Assembly (NCBI GenBank): GCA_045657945.1
Contig: JAZOUB010000016.1
Span: 18,510 to 82,509, forward strand
DNA length: 64,000 nt
DNA from: HGM04593 sp045657945
Lineage (GTDB): Bacteria; Bacteroidota; Bacteroidia; Bacteroidales; Bacteroidaceae
Direction: 5' to 3'
Under the pieces are notes generated by a model. It was not told where the DNA came from. It saw only the letters and a program-made list of their open reading frames with translations, and did no database searches. Each line of letters starts with the position of its first letter. Within the stretch, counting starts at the first letter, position 1. Positions 60,226 through 64,000 of this stretch are shown here, in pieces. A program made the translations under genes and the position numbers.

Positions 60226-60314
60226 AATCATTAGATTATTAATGTGAATACTTGTAGGCACCTGACCCGCCTGACTGGGCCACTCATTGTGAAGGGTGAG
60301 TCCCCCTTTTTAAG

Positions 60315-60343
60315 CATCCCTCAAGTTGCGACCTTGGGGGATG
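60315..60343 (+). other. Hairpin in the gap before the ATPase gene
   Basis: catccctcaag / cttgggggatg pairs over 11 positions (one G-U) around ttgcgac. It lies between the minus-strand small gene and the plus-strand ATPase. Role unclear; nothing else is seen in 60232-60516. Confidence 0.35.
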
Positions 60344-60516
60344 TTTGATGTTGCAAAAATATGTAATTTTCTTCGAATAGCCAAAATAAAATGGGATAAA
60401 ATGTGATATTTTCACATCCTGAGCGCTTGTCGCTATCTAAAAACAATGGAGGATTTGCTTAATTGAGAAAAAATCACTTACTTTGCAGTGCTTTTAACTA
60501 ATTAAGTTTGAATTGT

Positions 60517-61899
60517 ATGTTGCAGCAGTTTATAGTAGAAAATTTTCTCTCCTTTAAGGATAGGCAGTGTTTTTCACTTATACCAGGCAAAGGTTCTTTA
60601 AAGAAGGAACATAAAATTGAGCCCATTAAAGGTCAGTTTGCATTAAAGACTGCGGCTATGTTTGGTGCTAATGCAGGAGGAAAAAGTAACTTTGTAAAGG
60701 CGATAGAACTTGGAAAGAAGTTGGTACTAAGAGGAACCCGTACAGAAGATTTAATTGACTTCTATCCATTTCGACTTAGTGCAGGAAGCCAATCACAAGA
60801 CACGCTAATAGTATACCATATTCTATGTAATAATAAAAAATATGAATATGGCTTTAAGTATAATGCGGAATCCATAAAAACAGAATGGCTTAATCAAATT
60901 ACAAAAAAAACAACGTACTCGATTTTTGAACGCAATGTCGAAGAGTCAATATTTGATATTTCGTACCTGCTAAAACTTAATCCCAAGGAGGAAGAATCTC
61001 AATTTTTATCTTTCTTTGCAAAAGCAACGCCTCAGCGCCAGTTGTTTTTGCACGAAGTATTGAGTCGCAACATTAAAGATAATGTCTCTAATATTGATGA
61101 CTTAGAGGCGGTCATTAATTGGTTTTCAAACTCGTTAAAGATTATATTCCCAGATACACCATATAAACAAGGTGTGTTGTTGAAGGCTGCAGATGACCAC
61201 GATTTAAAGCGAGGTTTCGCTGCATTGTTAAGATACTTTGATACGGGAGTTGATAGTGTGAAATTAATAGATGTGCAATTTGATAAGCTAGGTATTCCTC
61301 AAGATTTGCATCGTGCCATAAAAACAGATTTAGCCCAACTAAAAAGCGACGAAGCTTTTGGAGCGCTTAGATATGATAATAATCTTTTCTTGATCAATGC
61401 AATAAATGGTGAAATCAATGCAAAAAAACTAATGACTGTCCACAAAAGAATTGACGACGGAAAAATTGAACTATTTTCATTGGGGGATGAAAGTGATGGA
61501 ACAAAAAGACTTTTTGATTATATTCCACTTATTCTTGACCTTGTGCAAGGAGATAAAGTGTTTGTTGTAGATGAGATTGAACGTAGTCTTCACCCTTCAT
61601 TAATCCAGCAAATATTAACAATGTTTTACAAGTACTCTGAAAATACTTCTAGTCAATTGATTTTTACCACCCACGAAAGTTCCTTGATGAATTTGAAAAT
61701 CCTTCGTCGTGATGAGATTTGGTTGATAAACAAAATACAAGATGGAATCAGTGCTTTCGGAAGAATGGATGATATGTATGATGTACGCTTTGACAAGATG
61801 CTTCAACATAGTTATCTCAATGGAGAATATAGTGCAACACCTAAATTTGGAACAGAGGAAGAGATTGGAGAACTCTTTGATAAAATAAAAGGGAAGTAA
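60517..61899 (+). CDS. OLD/RloA-like AAA ATPase
   Basis: I start this 460-residue protein at the ATG at 60517. The order is: FIVENFLSFKDRQCFSLIPG, Walker A AMFGANAGGKSNFVKAIELG (about 50), a long helical insert, the signature-like LFSLGDESDGTKRLFDYI, Walker B VFVVDEIERSLHPSLIQQIL and the switch His in FTTHESSLM. This is the SMC-like AAA_15/AAA_21 ATPase found as RloA or in OLD-type defence. The usual partner RloB is absent: a terminator follows directly. A/T-rich, probably acquired. Confidence 0.85.
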   Translation: MLQQFIVENFLSFKDRQCFSLIPGKGSLKKEHKIEPIKGQFALKTAAMFGANAGGKSNFVKAIELGKKLVLRGTRTEDLIDFYPFRLSAGSQSQDTLIVYHILCNNKKYEYGFKYNAESIKTEWLNQITKKTTYSIFERNVEESIFDISYLLKLNPKEEESQFLSFFAKATPQRQLFLHEVLSRNIKDNVSNIDDLEAVINWFSNSLKIIFPDTPYKQGVLLKAADDHDLKRGFAALLRYFDTGVDSVKLIDVQFDKLGIPQDLHRAIKTDLAQLKSDEAFGALRYDNNLFLINAINGEINAKKLMTVHKRIDDGKIELFSLGDESDGTKRLFDYIPLILDLVQGDKVFVVDEIERSLHPSLIQQILTMFYKYSENTSSQLIFTTHESSLMNLKILRRDEIWLINKIQDGISAFGRMDDMYDVRFDKMLQHSYLNGEYSATPKFGTEEEIGELFDKIKGK

Positions 61900-61918
61900 T
61901 TTTATCTATTAATATCTG

Positions 61919-61955
61919 AAATGCAAATACACAATGTCATTGTGTATTTGCATTT
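61919..61955. terminator. Terminator after the RloA-like gene
   Basis: A perfect 17-bp stem with a 3-nt loop starts 20 bp after the stop. The tail TTTTG is short on the plus side. Confidence 0.8.
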
Positions 61956-62137
61956 TGTATAGTATAAATCTAATCATCTTATAGCGCCTTAATAATTGCG
62001 TGCAAAAGGATGTTTATCTTCTTTACTACTCAATTGTTGTATATTTGTGGAGTTATCTTGCTTTATTTTTATGATTGCGGTTTGCTGTAATTATATAGAT
62101 TTCAATATTATATTTCAGTTGTAGTGTATAAGACATC

Positions 62138-63382
62138 TTAAAATTCTGAAATTGGCAACACTTCTATTTTGTAACCATCTTTCTCAATTGTACGCTTATC
62201 ATTATAAGTTACGATGACGAGATTGCTGCACTTTAATTCTCCTGCGCATTCTATGATACTATCCACTTCACGTTTTTCGGTTTTTGGACTGCTCATATCA
62301 TAACAAACCTGTACAAGACACTCTATACTTGTTCCTTTACGGAGAACGAAATCAACTTCTTTGTCGTTTCGTGAACGATAATAGAACATAGTCTTTTCAA
62401 CGTCGTAACCTCGGCGTATCAGTTCAATGAATACTTGATTTTCGAGTAATCTTCCTAAATTGTCGCTCAATGAGAAAGCTTTTGATGCAACGAATCCGTT
62501 GTCAACAACATAAACCTTTCGTGGAGCTTTCTTCATCAGTTTAAGTTTATTGTTGTATCGTGACAAGTAATAGAAAATATATGGTTCATGTAAGTAGTCC
62601 ATATATTTCTTTGTTGTGTTGACACTTGAGAAACCGAGTTCTGTAGTAAGCTCATTTGCACTGACAGGGTTGCAAAAGTTGGAAACAAGATACATGGCAA
62701 GGTTATTCAAATCTGTCACATTACGTACATTATGACGTTTTGCGACATCTTTCCATATGATAGAGTCAAACAATGTATCAAGATAACTGCGAGTCAATTG
62801 GCGTGAAGCAACAACTTCCGGGTAACCGCCGTTTCTCAAATAGTCATCCATCAATACTTGAGAGTCTGTTTTTTGTTCAGGTTTTACTGAATGCAAATCA
62901 AACTTATTCCAGTCGAAAAACTCCTCCAGACTGAATGGCAACATCTCTACCTGAAGATACTTGCCGGTCAGCACTGTAGCCATTTCACTGCTTAGCATTC
63001 TGGCATTACTACCTGTTATAACCAGATTCTTTCCCTTTCTGTAAAGCTCGCTGACCCACAAATCCCATGCATCAAGATTCTGTACTTCGTCCAACAATAT
63101 ATATTCATAGCCGGGATAGACATCATCCAACATGCGCATAACAAGATCCGCATCCCAAGCATCCAATAAAGAATAATTGTCGAAATTCAAATAAGCGAAA
63201 TTCTTGTCACGTAACATCAATAACGCTTGTGTTGATTTGCCTACTCGGCGAGGACCTGTTATTAGCTTTATCAGATGGCTATTAAGCAATATATCTACAT
63301 CCTGATTGTTTCGCCGTACAAGATAAGGGCGCGACATCAGTTCATCACGTTCTTTGCGTTGGTTAAGAATAATTGTCTTCAT
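62138..63382 (-). CDS. ATP-binding protein with AAA_14 and DUF4143 domains
   Basis: I start at the ATG at 63382 (MKTIILNQRKERDELMSRPY), giving 414 residues. Walker A LITGPRRVGKSTQALLM (about 42), Walker B YILLDEVQNLDAWDLWV (about 95) and sensor VITGSNARMLSSE are the AAA_14 pattern. The C-terminal DUF4143 domain ends in a PD-(D/E)XK-like core (YRSRNDKEVDFVLRKGTSIE, LVQVCYD). Such proteins are very common in Bacteroidales, often many per genome, and their function is unknown. No neighbour is clearly co-transcribed. Confidence 0.9.
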   Translation of the reverse strand: MKTIILNQRKERDELMSRPYLVRRNNQDVDILLNSHLIKLITGPRRVGKSTQALLMLRDKNFAYLNFDNYSLLDAWDADLVMRMLDDVYPGYEYILLDEVQNLDAWDLWVSELYRKGKNLVITGSNARMLSSEMATVLTGKYLQVEMLPFSLEEFFDWNKFDLHSVKPEQKTDSQVLMDDYLRNGGYPEVVASRQLTRSYLDTLFDSIIWKDVAKRHNVRNVTDLNNLAMYLVSNFCNPVSANELTTELGFSSVNTTKKYMDYLHEPYIFYYLSRYNNKLKLMKKAPRKVYVVDNGFVASKAFSLSDNLGRLLENQVFIELIRRGYDVEKTMFYYRSRNDKEVDFVLRKGTSIECLVQVCYDMSSPKTEKREVDSIIECAGELKCSNLVIVTYNDKRTIEKDGYKIEVLPISEF

Positions 63383-63531
63383 TGTTATATTCAATCTATT
63401 CAAATGCAATATTACCATAATTTATTCAATAAACAATACATATTGCACAAAAAAGTGTGTATTTTATGCAGTACAAGATGATAAATGAATAAAATGAGAT
63501 ACTGAACTCATGGGATTGATCGTCATAACGG

Positions 63532-63568
63532 CCTATTTGCGACCACCCGAAAAGTGGTCGCAAATAGG
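63532..63568. repeat. GCGACC hairpin, copy B
   Basis: A perfect 15-bp stem (cctatttgcgaccac / gtggtcgcaaatagg) with a 7-nt loop is followed by tcgcac. It shares the GCGACC core and the trailing ..aataRgtcgca with copy A at 56210. The gap 63383-63784 has no gene; 63600-63720 holds gtcatcctg / aggatgac repeat fragments. Confidence 0.5.
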
Positions 63569-63734
63569 TCGCACGGAAGGTTGTTTTTAGGTCAATATGG
63601 GTCATCCTGTAGCTCTCGGATGGTTACGGAGTTCTTTAATATATAAATTGCCTTCTGGGCTTTCAAAATCTCTTAAACGGGTTATTTGAGATCCTTCGCA
63701 TGCGCTCAGGATGACATTCGATAGCAACAAAAAA

Positions 63735-63760
63735 GAGAGCCGTTCAAACGAACGACTCTC
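63735..63760 (-). terminator. Terminator of the GGGtGRT 3' end
   Basis: The hairpin gagagccgttc / gaacgactctc contains a pair that is G-U only on the minus strand, followed there by TTTTTTG. It lies 24 bp after the stop at 63785. Confidence 0.8.
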
Positions 63761-63784
63761 CGTAAATCTATTGGGTTACAATAA

Positions 63785-64000
63785 TTACTTGCTCAATGCG
63801 CCTGCGATATCAACTGCGATAGCAACAGTTGCACCAACCATTGGGTTGTTACCGATACCAAGGAAGCCCATCATCTCAACGTGTGCTGGAACTGAAGAAG
63901 AACCTGCGAACTGAGCGTCTGAGTGCATACGGCCCATTGTGTCGGTCATGTGGGCTGGTACTATGGGTCGGATGCATTCTGACCGACCCTAAGTACCTGA
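63785..64000 (-). pseudogene. GGGtGRT-protein 3' end, internally deleted, copy 3 (runs off window)
   Basis: From an ATG at 63949 a 54-codon frame begins MTDTMGRMHSDAQFAGSSSV and ends AVDIAGALSK. From memory this is the conserved C-terminus of the GGGtGRT protein family (full length ~330). Upstream in the same frame is a TAG at 63989-63991. The 39 bases between it and the ATG look like a shrunken remnant of the preceding region (GR...IRPIVPAHM), so the gene is broken. The copy is otherwise intact in this part, including its terminator. Confidence 0.65.

Noticed and set aside
63785..63949. A functional 54-residue protein from the GGGtGRT end
   Set aside because: It is exactly the C-terminal part of a longer conserved family and lacks an independent promoter; more likely the tail of a broken gene, though the frame is intact.

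Overview
The window is a piece of a Bacteroidales chromosome (Bacteroides/Prevotella/Muribaculaceae grade; I cannot fix the genus). Reasons: promoters follow the Bacteroidota pattern (TTG or TTTG, 19-20 nt, TAnnTTTG) with few Shine-Dalgarno sites. The housekeeping genes and their order (rplY-pth-S4; nusB-yajC-ybbR-coaE-DUF5606; lysC-lysA) and the families DUF2027-Smr, DUF3276, DUF5606, DUF4923, capsule-type Wzi and BspA-like leucine-rich repeats are typical of that order.

Positions 1-30.7 kb are mostly core genome. In order: the tail of a BspA-like LRR protein, a small exported protein, a DUF2027/Smr protein, pepT, purN, a membrane-bound LytTR regulator, an FtsE-like ATPase, lysC, lysA, a LolC/E-type permease, a lipoprotein, a Wzi-like barrel, an S4 protein, pth, rplY, a PUR-domain protein, nusB, yajC, ybbR-like, coaE, DUF5606, DUF4923, clpB, mltG, a Wza/Wzc export pair, two tandem tRNA-Pro(UGG) genes, a cyclophilin, a MerR/GyrI-like regulator and a beta-carbonic anhydrase. 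This part closes with a CI/LexA-like repressor that lacks the usual serine, facing a 33-codon ORF and an ECF sigma factor across an inverted-repeat operator.

Positions 30.8-55.7 kb form an accessory island in which every gene reads on the minus strand. It mixes small unknown proteins, BspA-type LRR proteins, a zinc-ribbon/Sel1/LRR fusion, a sigma-70 region-4-like protein, two PD-(D/E)XK nuclease-fold proteins, a DUF2779 nuclease, a reverse transcriptase preceded by a structured-RNA candidate, a deoxyribonucleotidase, McrBC and an AAA+ ATPase. At least nine of these units share an almost identical ~32-bp promoter block (TTTGAA, 20-nt spacer ending GTTTC, TATATTA), and a tenth site keeps its frame only. 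This suggests one regulon spread over unrelated genes.

Positions 55.7-64 kb hold an AbiH abortive-infection protein, an InlB-type repeat lipoprotein, two very small proteins, an OLD/RloA-like ATPase and a DUF4143 ATPase. They lie among relics of a gene whose intact 3' end matches, from memory, the GGGtGRT protein family. Three such relics lie at 30.8, 56.5 and 63.8 kb and flank or end the accessory modules.

The best candidates for something new are the reverse transcriptase with its ncRNA (41.5 kb), the shared-promoter regulon with the sigma-like protein inside it, and the GGGtGRT-derived repeat family.
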